From NCBI RefSeq assembly GCF_007992095.1, contig NZ_BJZP01000023.1, positions 1 to 64,000 on the forward strand: a DNA stretch of 64,000 nt, written 5' to 3'. A program made the position numbers and the translations under genes. The notes under the pieces are model-generated. The model saw nothing but the letters and a program-made list of their open reading frames with translations. It was not told the origin of the DNA and did not search any database. This document shows, one piece after another, positions 63,202 to 64,000 of this stretch (position 1 is its first letter; each line of letters starts with the position of its first letter). The DNA comes from Paenirhizobium naphthalenivorans (GTDB lineage Bacteria; Pseudomonadota; Alphaproteobacteria; Rhizobiales; Rhizobiaceae).

Positions 63202-64000
63202 TTACTTTGGAATGGGCATAGTGCGGAAAGGAACCAATGGTCGAAGCGCGTCGATTAACGAAGCGGTCCCATAACGAACGTCGCCACTGGGCTCGACGTC
63301 AACTAGCCCACCCTTGTTGTGAGCGTGGTAGAGATTGACCAGAAGCTTGGCGGCACTTTGGCTCAGGACGTGCTCGAAATTTTCCTGCCATTGCGATCTG
63401 GGAACCGCTTGCGCGGAGACCTTGCGACCCAGCAACGCACCGAGCGCCACGGCGACGTCGTTGGCGGTATACCGACGCGGCCCTTCTGCGTGAACAACTT
63501 GCAGGTCTGTCCCCGCGTTTGGGTGTAGCAGCAGATCGGCAGCGATCAAGCCGAGGTCCGACGCTGAGATCGTTGGAAACTCCATGTCGACCGGGTCGTG
63601 AAAGCTCGGCAGAACGCCCGCCGCGACCGCTACTGGAATGACGAGGCCCCAGCCCTGCATGTGTTCTGCCGATCGCAAAAACACCTTGGGTATGTCGAGT
63701 TGGCGCAGGCGCTCCTCGAAAATGCGGAACATGGTGGGCATTCCGATATCTTCGCGAACATGTGCGCCATAGTCGGAAATCGCCAGCACGCGGTTCGGAC
63801 GCGCCTGCTCCAGCGCCTCGGCCAGACTTTCGATCGACCGCCGCATTTCTCCGACACCGTCCGGTGGGAGGATCACTTGCACGGCGTCTGCATTCGCGAC
63901 CGCCAAACCGAGCGCGGTAGGGTCCTGTAGATCGGCCACTGCGATATCACATCCGATTTCGCTCAGCGGGCCTGCCTTCGCCCCGTCGCGCAGGACCGCC
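63202..64000 (-). CDS. NmrA-like NAD(P)-binding protein, cut by the window edge
   Basis: At least 266 residues; the frame stays open to the right edge, and the start lies outside. Features: CDIAVADLQDPTALGLAVAN, AVQVILPPDG, RPNRVLAISDYGAHVRED, LRSAEHMQGW, MEFPTISASDLGLIAADLLL, RRYTANDVAVALGALLG. This is the NmrA/NAD(P)H azoreductase-like group. Reaction unknown. It converges on the 62418 gene, with 49 bases between the stop codons. Confidence 0.8.
   Translation of the reverse strand, partial: AVLRDGAKAGPLSEIGCDIAVADLQDPTALGLAVANADAVQVILPPDGVGEMRRSIESLAEALEQARPNRVLAISDYGAHVREDIGMPTMFRIFEERLRQLDIPKVFLRSAEHMQGWGLVIPVAVAAGVLPSFHDPVDMEFPTISASDLGLIAADLLLHPNAGTDLQVVHAEGPRRYTANDVAVALGALLGRKVSAQAVPRSQWQENFEHVLSQSAAKLLVNLYHAHNKGGLVDVEPSGDVRYGTASLIDALRPLVPFRTMPIPK

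Overview
The window looks like part of a large accessory plasmid, or a conjugative element, of a Rhizobiaceae-type alphaproteobacterium (Rhizobium, Agrobacterium, Sinorhizobium or relatives). The evidence is a VirB/VirD4 secretion operon of the Agrobacterium type, a VirD2-like relaxase with VirC-like helpers, a LuxI/LuxR pair, acdR-acdS, ISNCY, IS6 and IS427-type insertion sequences, the DUF1419 and DUF3991/toprim genes, and GC-rich coding sequence. No replication gene (repABC) and no rRNA or tRNA gene was recognised.

Layout. 1-3137: one small gene, then a gene-poor stretch with a dense series of perfect inverted repeats (470-1008), a tract of degenerate short repeats (about 1190-1690), an IS427-like element, and remains of a toxin-antitoxin pair. 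3138-19454: two lead genes (a Cys-rich protein and a lipoprotein), then a full conjugative-type operon, virB1, B2, B3, B4, a second transglycosylase, B5, a B7-like lipoprotein, B6, B8, B9, B10, B11, virD4, and a small tail gene. 19484-24649: a DUF1173-like gene and an XRE regulator, then a minus-strand operon of six exported proteins, three of them thermonuclease-fold paralogues. 24783-28842: a membrane protein, a VirC1-like ParA, two small DNA-binding type proteins and the relaxase. One 20-bp dyad recurs before the 3138 gene, before the virB operon and before the exported-protein operon, which suggests one regulon for the transfer apparatus and its periplasmic accessories.

28862-37621: an odd HAD protein, a luxI gene with a lux-box-like dyad, frameshifted copies of an alpha-ketoacid dehydrogenase E1 (mdeB-like) and of ACC deaminase, the intact regulator acdR, luxR, and an ISNCY element just upstream of luxR. 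37625-44311: a catabolic operon (two branched-chain-type ABC permeases, an aldehyde dehydrogenase, ETF beta, ETF alpha, ETF-ubiquinone oxidoreductase) cut at its promoter end by an IS6 element. On the other side of that IS6 lies a truncated parB; the IS6 has no target duplication, so this is a rearrangement junction.

45739-57477: plasmid maintenance and defence or anti-defence genes: a LigD-type DNA ligase, a HigBA-type pair, a 1,693-residue methylase-helicase, DUF1419, a toprim protein, a tiny acidic protein and an AbiEi/AbiEii pair. 57785-64000: a metallophosphatase and a small-molecule or redox set (AraC regulator, aldo/keto reductase, SnoaL-like protein, TetR regulator with twin operators, a remnant of a flavin monooxygenase, a dinucleotide-binding reductase, and an NmrA-like reductase that runs off the right edge).

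The strongest leads are the shared operator, the trio of degenerate exported nuclease-fold proteins, the inverted-repeat cluster at 470-1008, and the IS6 junction that supplies a start codon to livH.
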